Source of the DNA: Kibdelosporangium persicum
Lineage (GTDB): Bacteria; Actinomycetota; Actinomycetes; Mycobacteriales; Pseudonocardiaceae
Length of the DNA: 64,000 nt
Direction: 5' to 3'
NCBI RefSeq assembly: GCF_013280595.1
Contig: NZ_JAAATY010000009.1
Span: 1-64,000, forward strand
Made by a program: the position numbers and the translations under genes. Under the pieces are notes generated by a model, which saw only the letters and a list, made by a program, of their open reading frames with translations, made no database searches and was not told the origin of the DNA. This document shows, piece after piece, positions 51,003-59,708 of this stretch; the stretch's first letter is position 1, and every line of letters starts with the position of its first letter.

Positions 51003-52103
51003 ATGGCGCGGTCAATACATGTGCGGCGACCGGCGACGCTGGCCTCGCTGGCGGCCGAACTCGGGGTTTCCCGGACGACGGTCTCCAATGCCTACAACCG
51101 GCCCGACCAGCTGTCCCCAGAGCTTCGCAGAAGGGTGCTGGAGACCGCCAGACGGCTGGGCTACCCGGGTCCCGACCCGGTGGCCCGTTCACTGCGGACC
51201 CGCAAGGCGGGCGCGGTCGGCCTGCTGCTGACCGAGAACCTGTCCTACGCGTTCCGCGACCCGGCCGCGCTCGGATTCCTCGAAGGCCTCGCGCTGGCGT
51301 GCGAAGGCGCGGGTCAGGGCCTGCACCTCGTGCCGGTGAACCCCGAGCGTGAGGACGTCGCCGCCGTGCACCGCGCCGGAGTCGACGGCTTCGTCGTGTA
51401 CTCCGTGCCGGACGACGACCCCCACCTGGCCGCGGTGTTGTCCCGGCCGGTGCCGACCGTGATCGCCGACCAGCCGCACATCGAGGGCGTCGACCGCGTC
51501 GGCATCGACGACCGCACCGCGATCACCGAACTGGCACAGAAACTGATCAACCTCGGCCACCGCCGCATCGGCGTGGTCTGCATGCGGCTGGCCCGTGACC
51601 GCAACGACGGCTTCGCCTCGGTGGAACGCCAGCAGAACGCCCATTTCCACGTCCAGCGCACCCGGCTCGGCGGCCTCGCCGCGGCCTTCTCGACGGTCGG
51701 CGTCGACTGGGCCTCCGTGCCCGTGGTCGAACGGTTCGACCACAGCAGCGCGATGGGTGCTTCCGCGGCCGCGCAACTGCTCGACGCGGACTCGCAGATC
51801 ACGGCGCTGATCTGCACTTCGGACATCCTGGCGCTCGGCGCTCTGGCCGAGGCCAAGCGCCGCGGCCTGCGCGTGCCCCAGGACCTGACCGTGACAGGGT
51901 TCGACGGGATCATCGAGGCCGAGCGGATGGGCCTGACCACTGTTCGCCAGCCTGTGCTGGAGAAAGGCAAGGCCGCCGGGCGGCTGCTGCTCAGCCCGTC
52001 CGAGCGGACCCGGCCCCGCAGCATCACGCTGGAGACCGAGTTCCTGCCCGGTACGACCGCCGCCCCACCCCGGACGACCGAGGAACGGTGGTTCGGGCCC
52101 TGA
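51003..52103 (+). CDS. LacI-family transcriptional regulator
   Basis: A 366-residue repressor: N-terminal helix-turn-helix (ASLAAELGVSRTTVSNAYNRP) and hinge, then a periplasmic-binding-protein-like sugar-sensing domain (VDGFVVYSV, NLGHRRIGVVC, ITALICTSDILALGAL, DLTVTGFDG). ATG 51003 has no ribosome binding site, so the mRNA may be leaderless; a GTG at 50943 would add 20 residues. GGTTC-T-GAACC (50978-50988) may be its own operator. Divergent from msiK. Effector unknown. Confidence 0.9.
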   Translation: MARSIHVRRPATLASLAAELGVSRTTVSNAYNRPDQLSPELRRRVLETARRLGYPGPDPVARSLRTRKAGAVGLLLTENLSYAFRDPAALGFLEGLALACEGAGQGLHLVPVNPEREDVAAVHRAGVDGFVVYSVPDDDPHLAAVLSRPVPTVIADQPHIEGVDRVGIDDRTAITELAQKLINLGHRRIGVVCMRLARDRNDGFASVERQQNAHFHVQRTRLGGLAAAFSTVGVDWASVPVVERFDHSSAMGASAAAQLLDADSQITALICTSDILALGALAEAKRRGLRVPQDLTVTGFDGIIEAERMGLTTVRQPVLEKGKAAGRLLLSPSERTRPRSITLETEFLPGTTAAPPRTTEERWFGP

Positions 52104-52287
52104 CAGGCTCCTCTCCCAGGTCCGCCAGGTTGAAGCAGCTGAGCGCCATGACCTTGGAGACCACCAGCAGGCCGTTGGTGCTGAGCAGGTCGCCGGGCGG
52201 CAGCGCGTCGATGAGGCCGCTTGATCGCAGCACGTTCGCGACCACTGATTCCGAGCCAACGGTCCGTTCGCGAATCTGGTTGTCCAC
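52024..52287 (-). CDS. Putative 87-residue protein antisense to the LacI 3' end
   Basis: GTG start; residues 1-65 have balanced composition and high third-position GC (VVANVLRSSGLIDALPPGDL, LLVVSKVMALSCFNLADLG). The last 25 residues overlap the LacI gene on the opposite strand. No family recognised; weak ribosome binding site. Confidence 0.35.
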   Translation of the reverse strand: MDNQIRERTVGSESVVANVLRSSGLIDALPPGDLLSTNGLLVVSKVMALSCFNLADLGEEPVRARTTVPRSSGVGRRSYRAGTRSPA

Positions 52288-52362
52288 AACCCGCCGGTAA
52301 CCCTTCTACCAGGCATTACCCGCCGATAGACTGGGTTCGGGGTCGCCCCCCTGGGAGTGGCG

Positions 52363-52490
52363 GGGGCTGGTTGGGGGCCGATTTGGGCGATTGTGGAGGC
52401 ACTGGGGCTGCTCGGGGCCGATTCAGGCGATCGTGGAGGCGCTAGAGCTGCTCGGGGCCGATTCAGGCGATTGTCGTGGTGTTGGGGCTG
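52363..52490. repeat. Tandem repeat of about 40 bp, three units
   Basis: Units begin with (G/A)G(G/A)GCTG at 52363, 52404, 52444 and 52484 and share CGGGGCCGATTCAGGCGAT and GTGGAGGC, diverging at the edges. The region 52288-52539 otherwise shows no supported gene. Confidence 0.8.
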
Positions 52491-52539
52491 CCCTGGGTTG
52501 TGGTTGCCGAGTACCGGGGTGGGGACCGGGAAGGCCGGG

Positions 52540-53193
52540 TCAGACCAAGGTGAGGGGAACTGCCGCGCTGGTGAGCGAGCCGAGTTTGCCGATCACGCTG
52601 TACGTGCCCGCCTGGACTGCCGTTCTCTTCGCCGGGCAGCCGGGGGCCGAGGTTCTGCCTGCCCACTTCACTTCGAACTGCCTGCGCTCGCCGGGCTGCA
52701 TGATGCGCAGGTCCGGCTCGTTCGAGCGGTAGCAGTCCTTGCTGGACCAGATGCGGTTCACGCCGTCCGGGCTGGTCACCACGATCTCGCGCAGTGCCCG
52801 GCTGATGTCCCTGGTGCAGGGCACCGGGCCGGCGTTGATGATCACGAGTCGGAGCAACGGGCGCTGGCCGACCTTGTATCGCGGCGCTCCGGTTTCCATC
52901 GTCACCTGCATCGACCGGTCCGGGCACGGCAGGTTCGGGTCGGGCGGTGGTGAGGTGGTGGTCGCCGCTACAGCGGGTGCCGAGGTGGCCGAGGAGGATG
53001 ACGTCGCCCCTGGCGGGGGCGGCGGCGGTGGGCTGGACGCCGGCTGGGACTCCCACGTTCCCGCGTTGTCCTCGACCTGTGTCCCGCCGCCGAAGAATCC
53101 ACCGACGGCCCAGCCGAGCACCACGAGTGCGACCACCACGCCGCCGATCGCGACCATGCGACGGCGCCAGTAAACGGACGCTGGCTCGTTCAT
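52540..53193 (-). CDS. Rv3587c-like membrane-anchored protein
   Basis: A 217-residue protein with a short cytosolic N-terminus, one transmembrane helix (VAIGGVVVALVVLGWAVGGF, about 13-33), a Pro/Ser/Thr-rich linker and an extracellular beta-rich domain with paired Cys (LPCPDRSMQVTM, PVPCTRDIS, DCYRSNEPD, PGCPAKR). Position, divergent from carbonic anhydrase and mutY, matches M. tuberculosis Rv3587c. No ribosome binding site precedes ATG 53193. Function unknown. Confidence 0.7.
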   Translation of the reverse strand: MNEPASVYWRRRMVAIGGVVVALVVLGWAVGGFFGGGTQVEDNAGTWESQPASSPPPPPPPGATSSSSATSAPAVAATTTSPPPDPNLPCPDRSMQVTMETGAPRYKVGQRPLLRLVIINAGPVPCTRDISRALREIVVTSPDGVNRIWSSKDCYRSNEPDLRIMQPGERRQFEVKWAGRTSAPGCPAKRTAVQAGTYSVIGKLGSLTSAAVPLTLV

Positions 53194-53324
53194 GGGGGAA
53201 AAGTAACTCCGTGACCAGCGCAGACGATGGATCTTACCGTCACTGGATCGGGTTGTGTCCGGGCACGTGATGTCCATCTATGAGCGATTGCGCGCACCCC
53301 CTTGGGCGCGGTTCCATCAGGGGT

Positions 53325-53816
53325 ATGAGTGCCATCGACGAATTGCTGCGCCGGAATGCGAACCTCACCGAACGCACCCTCGGTGACCGGTCGACGCCGC
53401 AGCCGTCGATGCGGATCGCCCTGCTCACGTGCATGGACGCCCGGATCCGGGTGTTCGCCGTCTTCGGGCTGGCCGAGGGCGAGGCGCACGTGCTGCGCAA
53501 CGCGGGCGGTGTCGTCACCGACGACGTGATCCGGTCGCTCGCATTGAGCCAGCGCAAGCTCGGCACCCGCGAGGTGATGATCGTCCAGCACACCAACTGC
53601 GGACTGCAGCAGGTGACCGAGGACGGCTTCAAGGACGAACTGGAAGAGGCCAGCGGGTTGCGGCCGACGTGGTCGGTCGAGGCGTTCCGTGAGGTCAAGG
53701 ACAGCGTCCGGACGTCGATGAACCGGGTGCGGCACGCGATCTACCTGCCGCACACCGACCAGGTCCGCGGGTTCGTCTACGACGTGCACACCGGCCAGCT
53801 GACCGAGGTCGTCTGA
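53325..53816 (+). CDS. Beta-class carbonic anhydrase
   Basis: A 163-residue zinc enzyme interconverting CO2 and bicarbonate. Zinc and active-site residues are in LTCMDARI (Cys, Asp-Arg dyad) and QHTNCGL (His, Cys). Length and motifs fit the short mycobacterial-type beta-CAs (Rv1284-like); position fits canB (Rv3588c). ATG 53325 with AGGGG upstream. mutY starts 14 bases later. Confidence 0.93.
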   Translation: MSAIDELLRRNANLTERTLGDRSTPQPSMRIALLTCMDARIRVFAVFGLAEGEAHVLRNAGGVVTDDVIRSLALSQRKLGTREVMIVQHTNCGLQQVTEDGFKDELEEASGLRPTWSVEAFREVKDSVRTSMNRVRHAIYLPHTDQVRGFVYDVHTGQLTEVV

Positions 53817-53830
53817 CAGAATTCCCGTCG

Positions 53831-54700
53831 ATGGACGCGCTGCTGATCGACTGGTATTCGAAGAACAAGCGTGATCTGCCGTGGCGCCGGCCGGACACGA
53901 CCGCGTGGGGCGTGCTGGTCAGCGAGATCATGCTGCAGCAGACCCCGGTCGCCCGGGTCGAGCCGATCTGGCTGGAGTGGATGGACCGCTGGCCGGTGCC
54001 GTCCAGGCTGGCCGCGGTCTCGCAGGGCGAGGTGGTGCGGGCGTGGGGAAAGCTCGGCTATCCACGCCGTGCGCTCAGGCTGCACGAAGCCGCCGGTGTG
54101 ATAGCCAGGGACCACGGCGACGTCGTTCCGTCCGATGTGGACACGCTGCTCGGGTTACCGGGGATCGGCGCGTACACGGCTCGGGCAGTGGCGGCTTTCG
54201 CCTACGGCAAGCGGGTTCCGGTCGTCGACACGAACGTCCGCCGGGTCGTCGCTCGCGCGGTGCACGGAGCCGGAGACGCCGGTCCCGCGTCGAACACGCG
54301 CGACATGGCGGACGTCGAGAAGCTGTTGCCCGCCGAAGACGCACCGGCCGCGACCATGTCCATCGCGTTGATGGAGCTCGGCGCCTTGATCTGCACGGCA
54401 AGGACGCCACGCTGCGTCGACTGTCCACTGGTGACGGACTGCGCCTGGCAGCAGGCAGGCAGGCCGGAATACACCGGGCCGCTCAAGCCGGTGCAGCGGT
54501 TCGCCGGGACCGACCGGCAGGTTCGCGGTCTGCTGCTGGACGTCCTGCGGGACACGGACGGCCCGGTCGAACGCGCGCGGCTGGACGCGGTCTGGGCGGA
54601 CTCGGCGCAACGCGATCGCTGCCTCGACTCACTCCTGGTCGACGGGCTGATGGAGCAGACCACCGGCGGCCTCTTCGCCCTCCCTGGTGAACACTCGTGA
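53831..54700 (+). CDS. mutY: A/G-specific adenine glycosylase
   Basis: Base-excision repair enzyme removing adenine opposite 8-oxoguanine. Catalytic Glu in VSEIMLQQTPV, helix-hairpin-helix GLPGIGAYTARA, catalytic Asp in VDTNVRRVV, and the 4Fe-4S cluster C-x6-C-x2-C-x5-C in CTARTPRCVDCPLVTDC. At 289 residues it has the short mycobacterial-type C-terminal domain. The TGA stop lies inside palindrome copy 4. Confidence 0.95.
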   Translation: MDALLIDWYSKNKRDLPWRRPDTTAWGVLVSEIMLQQTPVARVEPIWLEWMDRWPVPSRLAAVSQGEVVRAWGKLGYPRRALRLHEAAGVIARDHGDVVPSDVDTLLGLPGIGAYTARAVAAFAYGKRVPVVDTNVRRVVARAVHGAGDAGPASNTRDMADVEKLLPAEDAPAATMSIALMELGALICTARTPRCVDCPLVTDCAWQQAGRPEYTGPLKPVQRFAGTDRQVRGLLLDVLRDTDGPVERARLDAVWADSAQRDRCLDSLLVDGLMEQTTGGLFALPGEHS

Positions 54701-54739
54701 GTGTTTAGCCGTGTTCTAACCCTGATAAACACTCACGAG
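54694..54739. repeat. Dispersed palindromic terminator element, copy 4
   Basis: A 14-bp perfect inverted repeat (CTCGTGAGTGTTTA at 54694-54707 and its complement at 54726-54739) with the conserved loop sequence GTGTTCTAACC. Its left arm contains the mutY stop codon; its right end is four bases from the stop of the convergent peptidase gene. Confidence 0.9.
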
Positions 54740-54742
54740 GGG

Positions 54743-56188
54743 TCAGCCGCGCAGGGTGCCGGGGTAGAGGTACTGGTCGGCCGGGATCTTGTCGCTGTGG
54801 AACCAGGCGTCGTAGAAGCCGCGCAGGTCCTGGCCCGCGATCCGCTGGACGAAGTCCTCGAACTGCCGCCATGAGGCGTTGGCGTCCTTGTACGCGGCTG
54901 GCCATTCCTTCAGCACACGGTTGAACGCGTCCTCGCCGATCTGCCTGCGCAGCGCGTGCATCGCCAGCACGCCCTTGTCGTACACGCCGTGGAACTCGTT
55001 GCCCTTGCCCATTCCGTAGAGTTTGTTGCCCCAGAACGTGTCCCGGCCCTTCACACGGTCCACGGCGGACCGGTAACGCTGGTCCAGGTTCTGCCGGTCC
55101 TTCGCCTCGGCCCACAGCCATTGGGCATAACTGGCGAAACACTCGTTCAGGCAGATGTCGGCCCACGTGTCGACCGTGACGGAGTCACCGAACCACTGGT
55201 GCGCGTTCTCGTGCACCACGGTCTCCAGGTTCGTCCACTTCGCGTAGATCGGCCTGCCCTGGGTCTCCAGCGAGAACCCGATGTCCTCGTTCAGGTAGAT
55301 CCCGCCGGCCACCTTCTGCGGGTACGGCCCGAACTTCGAGCTGAGGAACGTCAGGATCTCCGGCAGCCGCGCCTCGAGTTGCTTCTTGTTCTCCACGCCG
55401 GGCGCGTACGCGGTGACCACGGGGATGCCGTCGGGCAACGTGGAACGCTCGTAGGTCCACTTGTCGATGCCGATGGTGGTCAGGTACGTCGCCAGCCGGG
55501 TCTCCTCGACCCAGCGGAACGTCGTCCAGCCCTCGGCCGACGTGCTGGGTTCCTCGCGGCCGTTGGAGATCACCGACCAGCCGTCCGGTACCCGCGCGGT
55601 CAGGCGGAACGTGGCCTTGTCGCGGGGGTGGTCGTTGGCCGGGAACCAGAACGTCGCCGAGTGCGGCTCTCCGGCCACGAAAGCGCCGCCGGAGCGGGAC
55701 TTCTGCCAGCCGTTCTTGCCGAGCTGGCCGTCTTCCTTCGCCGCGGGCGTGCCCTTGTAACGCACGCGGGCCTTGAACGACGCGCCTTTCGCGACCGGCT
55801 CGGACGGCGTGATCACGAGCTCATGGTCGCCTTCACGGGTGAACTGCGCGGGCTTGTCGTTCACGTCGACGTTGCCGATGTCGAAGCCGACCAGGTCCAG
55901 GTTGAACCTGTTCAGGTCCGCGGTGGCGTTGGCGGTGACCGTCGTGTCGCCGTCGAGCGTGCCCGCGGCCGGGTCGTAGCTGACCGAGACGTTGTAGTCG
56001 GTGACGTCGTACCCGCCGTTGCCGTCCGTCGGGTAGTACGGGTCGCCGGCGCCGTCGGCACCCGCGCCGGCCTGGTTGACGGCGGGTGACGGCGCGGGCG
56101 GTGAATCAGGTGGTGAGCTGGTACATCCCACGACCATGATGGATGCCGCGACCAAGATCGTGGCTAGACGGCCGTGTGAGTAGTCCAT
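54743..56188 (-). CDS. M1-family metallopeptidase lipoprotein
   Basis: A 481-residue exported zinc aminopeptidase-like protein: lipobox VVGC at about residues 19-22, an N-terminal beta-saddle domain (YDVTDYNVSVSYDP), and the zinc site HENAH-x18-E (VVHENAHQWFGDSVTV then LNECFA). It lacks the C-terminal domains of PepN, as in other secreted actinobacterial M1 proteins. Convergent with mutY; single gene. Confidence 0.9.
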   Translation of the reverse strand: MDYSHGRLATILVAASIMVVGCTSSPPDSPPAPSPAVNQAGAGADGAGDPYYPTDGNGGYDVTDYNVSVSYDPAAGTLDGDTTVTANATADLNRFNLDLVGFDIGNVDVNDKPAQFTREGDHELVITPSEPVAKGASFKARVRYKGTPAAKEDGQLGKNGWQKSRSGGAFVAGEPHSATFWFPANDHPRDKATFRLTARVPDGWSVISNGREEPSTSAEGWTTFRWVEETRLATYLTTIGIDKWTYERSTLPDGIPVVTAYAPGVENKKQLEARLPEILTFLSSKFGPYPQKVAGGIYLNEDIGFSLETQGRPIYAKWTNLETVVHENAHQWFGDSVTVDTWADICLNECFASYAQWLWAEAKDRQNLDQRYRSAVDRVKGRDTFWGNKLYGMGKGNEFHGVYDKGVLAMHALRRQIGEDAFNRVLKEWPAAYKDANASWRQFEDFVQRIAGQDLRGFYDAWFHSDKIPADQYLYPGTLRG

Positions 56189-56228
56189 GCGGCCTAACGT
56201 AACGAACCGGGTGTAAGGATGAAGTCGA

Positions 56229-56972
56229 ATGCGTCATGTGGTCGAGTTCGGTGGCCGTGGCCAGGGCATCCTGCTGCTGCACGGGCTGATGGGCCGGGCG
56301 ACCATCTGGTGGCCGGTGGCGCAGTGGCTGACCCGCTACGGCCGGGTCGTCGGGATCGACGCCCGCGCGCACGGCCGTAACCCCGTCCAGACCGGCCGGA
56401 CCGAGGACTTCGTGGCCGACGCCGCCGAGGTGGTCCGCGGCCTGGGGCCGTCGGTGGTGATCGGGCACTCGATGGGCGGCCTGCACGCGTGGGCGCTCGC
56501 CGCGGCCCATCCTGAGCTGGTCAAAGGCATCGTGGTCGAGGACATGGCGCCGGACCAGCGCGGCAGGTCCGTGGACAGGTGGAAGGCGTACTTCGACTCG
56601 TGGCCGGTGCCGTTCCAGTCGCTGGCGCACGTCAAGCAGTTCTTCGGCCAGTACGGCGACCACTTCGTCGAGTGCTTCGAGGAACGCGAGGACGGCTACC
56701 ACCTGATCGCCGACCTGGAGCGGCTGTACCCGATCGCCAACGAATGGGGCGAACGGGACTACTGGGACCTGATCGAGAAGGTCCAGTGCCCGATGCTGGC
56801 GATCGAGGCGGAGACGAGTTCGATGCCGCCTGGTCAGATGGCGCTGATGCCGGTCCGCTCCCCCGGCGGCGGCAAGCACGTCGTCGTCCCCGGCGCCGGT
56901 CACGTGGTGCACCGTGACCAGCCGGAGATCTACCGGGGCGCGGTCGAGGCGTTCCTGTCGTCGCTCACTTGA
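56229..56972 (+). CDS. Alpha/beta hydrolase
   Basis: A 247-residue cytosolic hydrolase: oxyanion region LLLHGLMGRATIWW, nucleophile elbow GHSMGG, and a C-terminal GAGHVVHRDQP with the catalytic His. Corresponds in position to Rv3591c, between mutY and mhuD. Substrate unknown. Its end overlaps the convergent 2H phosphoesterase gene by 8 bp. Confidence 0.88.
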   Translation: MRHVVEFGGRGQGILLLHGLMGRATIWWPVAQWLTRYGRVVGIDARAHGRNPVQTGRTEDFVADAAEVVRGLGPSVVIGHSMGGLHAWALAAAHPELVKGIVVEDMAPDQRGRSVDRWKAYFDSWPVPFQSLAHVKQFFGQYGDHFVECFEEREDGYHLIADLERLYPIANEWGERDYWDLIEKVQCPMLAIEAETSSMPPGQMALMPVRSPGGGKHVVVPGAGHVVHRDQPEIYRGAVEAFLSSLT

Positions 56973-57486
56973 TGATCTCGACCTCGGCGGTCTGCGTGTC
57001 GACGATCGCGACGTGCTCGACGCGTGCCTCGATCCGGTCGACCGGGTGCAACGCGGCGAAGCCCTCGACCAGCTGGTGGTGCTCGACGCCCTGGGTGAGC
57101 GTGCAGTGCGGCGTCCAGGACCCCGGCAGCCAGTAGGCCTGCGGCGACTGCACCCGCCCGGCGAGCACGTCGTGGACGGCCGAGTGGACGGCCAGCAGTT
57201 CGGCGTCCACGACCGCACCCAGCATCAGGACGTTCTCGGTGCTGGGGAACGTGCCGAGGTTGGACAGCCACAGGTTCGGGATGGCCAGCGTGCGCAGCTC
57301 GTCCTTGAGCAGGTCACGGGTCCTGCGCGGGATCTGCTTGGCGGCGGCGAACGTCACCCGCGGCGCCCAGCGGCCGTTCGGGTGCTTCGCCAGGCTCGGC
57401 ACGCCGGCCTGGTCGAGCCTGCGCCACAGCGCCCGGACAGCGCGTTCGGCCTCGTCGTCGAAGAACACCGCAACCGTGTGAGCCAC
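56965..57486 (-). CDS. 2'-5' RNA ligase/2H phosphoesterase-like protein
   Basis: A 173-residue protein of the LigT/CPDase fold. The second HxT motif is present (TPHCTL, about residue 125), but the first reads PRVTF (about 43), Arg replacing His. With one catalytic His lost, activity may be reduced or changed. Divergent from mhuD. Confidence 0.75.
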   Translation of the reverse strand: MAHTVAVFFDDEAERAVRALWRRLDQAGVPSLAKHPNGRWAPRVTFAAAKQIPRRTRDLLKDELRTLAIPNLWLSNLGTFPSTENVLMLGAVVDAELLAVHSAVHDVLAGRVQSPQAYWLPGSWTPHCTLTQGVEHHQLVEGFAALHPVDRIEARVEHVAIVDTQTAEVEIIK

Positions 57487-57522
57487 GAGTCAGCATCATG
57501 CCGGGTCAGTACGCTGGGTCTC

Positions 57523-57831
57523 ATGGCAGTCGTGAAGATCAACGCGATCGAGGTGCCCGAAGGCGCGGGCGCCGAACTGGAGAAGCGCTTCGCCGCGCGG
57601 GCGAGCACCATCAAGGACTCGCCCGGTTTCCTCAGCTTCGAGTTGTTGCGCCCGGTCAGCGGCGACAACCGGTACTTCGTGCTCACCCGGTGGGAGAGCG
57701 AGGAGGCGTTCCAGACGTGGCGGGACGGCCCGGCCAAGGCCGCGCACGCGGGCCCGCCGAGCGACAAGCCGGTGGCCACCGGCGCGAGCCTGCTGGAGTT
57801 CGAGATCGTCGAATCGATCTTCAACGAGTGA
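57523..57831 (+). CDS. mhuD: Haem-degrading monooxygenase, MhuD-like
   Basis: A 102-residue ABM-fold homodimer subunit that opens haem to release iron without CO. MAVVKINAIEVPEGAGAELE is almost the same as mycobacterial MhuD, and key residues are kept: Asn7, the Trp in RWESEEAFQTW, and the haem-ligand His in AKAAHAG (about 75). Same position as Rv3592. Its stop overlaps the sirtuin start by 4 bp. Confidence 0.93.
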   Translation: MAVVKINAIEVPEGAGAELEKRFAARASTIKDSPGFLSFELLRPVSGDNRYFVLTRWESEEAFQTWRDGPAKAAHAGPPSDKPVATGASLLEFEIVESIFNE

Positions 57832-58640
57832 GCGACGAGTTCGGCCGCGCCGCGGAGCTGATCCGCGGCGCGGGTGCGTTGCTGGTGTGCGCGGGTGCCG
57901 GGATGGGCGTGGACTCCGGTCTGCCGGACTTCCGCGGCGACGAGGGGTTCTGGCGTGCGTACCCGCCTTACGAGCGCCTCGGCCTGCGTTTCGCCGAGCT
58001 CGCCGACCCCGTGCACTTCCAGGAGGACCCAGAGTTGGCGTGGGGTTTCTACGGCCACCGGCTCCGGTTGTACCGGGAGACCAAGCCGCACGAGGGCTTC
58101 CACATCATCCGGAGCTGGGGCAAACCCACCAGGGTGTTCACCTCCAATGTGGACGGCCAGTTCCAGCGGGCGGGCTTCCCGGACGAGCACGTGGCCGAGG
58201 TGCACGGCTCGATCCACCACCTGCAGTGCTTCCGGGACTGTGGACAGCCGATCTGGCCTGCCGGGCCGGACGTGGACATCGACGAGGACACCATGCGGGC
58301 GGTCGGCCGGCTGCCGAGCTGCCCGCGCTGCGGCGGCCTGGCCAGGCCCAACATCCTGATGTTCGGTGACTTCGACTGGCAGGGCGAGCGCAGCGAGGCG
58401 ATCCTGGCCGAGGTGTCCCGCTGGCGGACGCGCCGGCACGACCTCGTGGTGATCGAACTGGGCGCGGGCAACGCGATCCCGACCGTGCGGCGGATGTCCG
58501 AGCTGGCCTCGGCCCGGACCGGCGCGCTGATCCGGATCAACCCGCGGGAACCGGAGATCCGGCACGGTCGCGGCGTTCAGCTGCCTCTGGGCGCGCTGGC
58601 CGCGTTGACCGAACTGGACAAGCGCCTCACGGCAGGTTGA
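57828..58640 (+). CDS. Sir2-family NAD-dependent protein deacylase
   Basis: A 270-residue sirtuin: NAD loop CAGAGMGVDSGLPDFRG, TSNVDGQ, catalytic His in EVHGSIHH, zinc Cys pairs CFRDC and CPRC, and IELGAGNAIPT. The AGMGVDSG variant of the NAD loop is one of several in bacterial sirtuins. GTG start is coupled to mhuD through GTGA, an unusual partnership. The 3' end overlaps the convergent gene by 14 bp. Confidence 0.88.
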   Translation: MSDEFGRAAELIRGAGALLVCAGAGMGVDSGLPDFRGDEGFWRAYPPYERLGLRFAELADPVHFQEDPELAWGFYGHRLRLYRETKPHEGFHIIRSWGKPTRVFTSNVDGQFQRAGFPDEHVAEVHGSIHHLQCFRDCGQPIWPAGPDVDIDEDTMRAVGRLPSCPRCGGLARPNILMFGDFDWQGERSEAILAEVSRWRTRRHDLVVIELGAGNAIPTVRRMSELASARTGALIRINPREPEIRHGRGVQLPLGALAALTELDKRLTAG

Positions 58641-59610
58641 GCGACACCAGCACGGCGCGGTGGTCGCTGCCTGCCAGATCGAACACCTGGTAGTCGAGGA
58701 CGGCGCACCGCGAGTCGACGAGTACGTGGTCGATGGTCACCGGTGGCGGCCAGATCCCGGCGGGCCACGTCGGCGTCATGCCGCCACCGCGCCGTTCGCC
58801 CGCGTCGTCGTAGCCGCGGTCGAGCACGTCCCTGAGGTCGGGATGGTCGAGCGTGGCGTTGAAGTCGCCGACCAGCATCCTCGGCTTGTCGCTCGGCCCG
58901 GCAGCGGGCAGCTCGGCCAGTTCGGCCTTCCACGTGGCCGTCCACTCCGGCTCGACACCGGGCGCGGTGTGCACGACCAGCACCTCGGGGTCGACCACGC
59001 CCGGCAGGTCGACGATCGCGCTGGGCTGCGCGAACGTGGCCGGGTCGGCGATCTGGGTCGGCCGCAGCGGGTGCTTCGACGCCAGCCCGGACCCGGACGC
59101 CCCGCGTTGCGGCTCGAACAGCCGGTACGGCAGCACCCGGTCGATCCCGGCCCGGTCGAGGTCCTGCACCATCGCCGGGCTCAGTTCCTGCAGGCTCAGC
59201 ACGTCCACGTTGTGCCGCCGCACCATGTCCAGCAAGGCCACGGCGTCCGCGCGGCCGACGTGGAGGTTCGCCGACATCACGGTCAACCGCGGCCCGAAAA
59301 CGGTGGGCTGGTCGTCGCTGACCATCCGCGGCACCACGGCCGCGCTGGTGATCATCGCGAACGCGAGCACGACCCCGCCCAAGATCCAGCGCCGCATGAA
59401 CAACCCGACAACGCCCAGCACGAGCCCCACAACGCCGATGTACGGCGTCAACGCGACCGCGGCGATGACGTACCGGTTGCCGGTCACGCCGAGCAGCCGC
59501 AGCGCGGCGAACGCCAGGAACACCACGGACGGCACGACCCACAGCACGACGATCCACGTCCTGACCGGCGGCCGTGCCGTCGTCTGGGCCGCCTTCAGCT
59601 GCGCTGTCAC
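58627..59610 (-). CDS. Endonuclease/exonuclease/phosphatase-family membrane protein
   Basis: A 327-residue protein with three N-terminal transmembrane helices (about residues 18-42, 47-75 and 78-100) and an extracytoplasmic EEP domain: VMSANLHVGRAD, LSLQELSP (metal Glu), VGDFNATLDHPD and GSDHRAVLV (catalytic His). Acts on a phosphodiester outside the membrane; the substrate (nucleic acid, lipid or other) is unknown. Confidence 0.85.
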   Translation of the reverse strand: MTAQLKAAQTTARPPVRTWIVVLWVVPSVVFLAFAALRLLGVTGNRYVIAAVALTPYIGVVGLVLGVVGLFMRRWILGGVVLAFAMITSAAVVPRMVSDDQPTVFGPRLTVMSANLHVGRADAVALLDMVRRHNVDVLSLQELSPAMVQDLDRAGIDRVLPYRLFEPQRGASGSGLASKHPLRPTQIADPATFAQPSAIVDLPGVVDPEVLVVHTAPGVEPEWTATWKAELAELPAAGPSDKPRMLVGDFNATLDHPDLRDVLDRGYDDAGERRGGGMTPTWPAGIWPPPVTIDHVLVDSRCAVLDYQVFDLAGSDHRAVLVSLNLP

Positions 59611-59708
59611 GCCACCAGCTTGCCCGAATCCGGCTGACAGCGTCCTGTGCGCGCGTCAACAGCGGCACGGCGGACCCTGACCTTGCGACAAACAGGGAGG
59701 GGGACACG

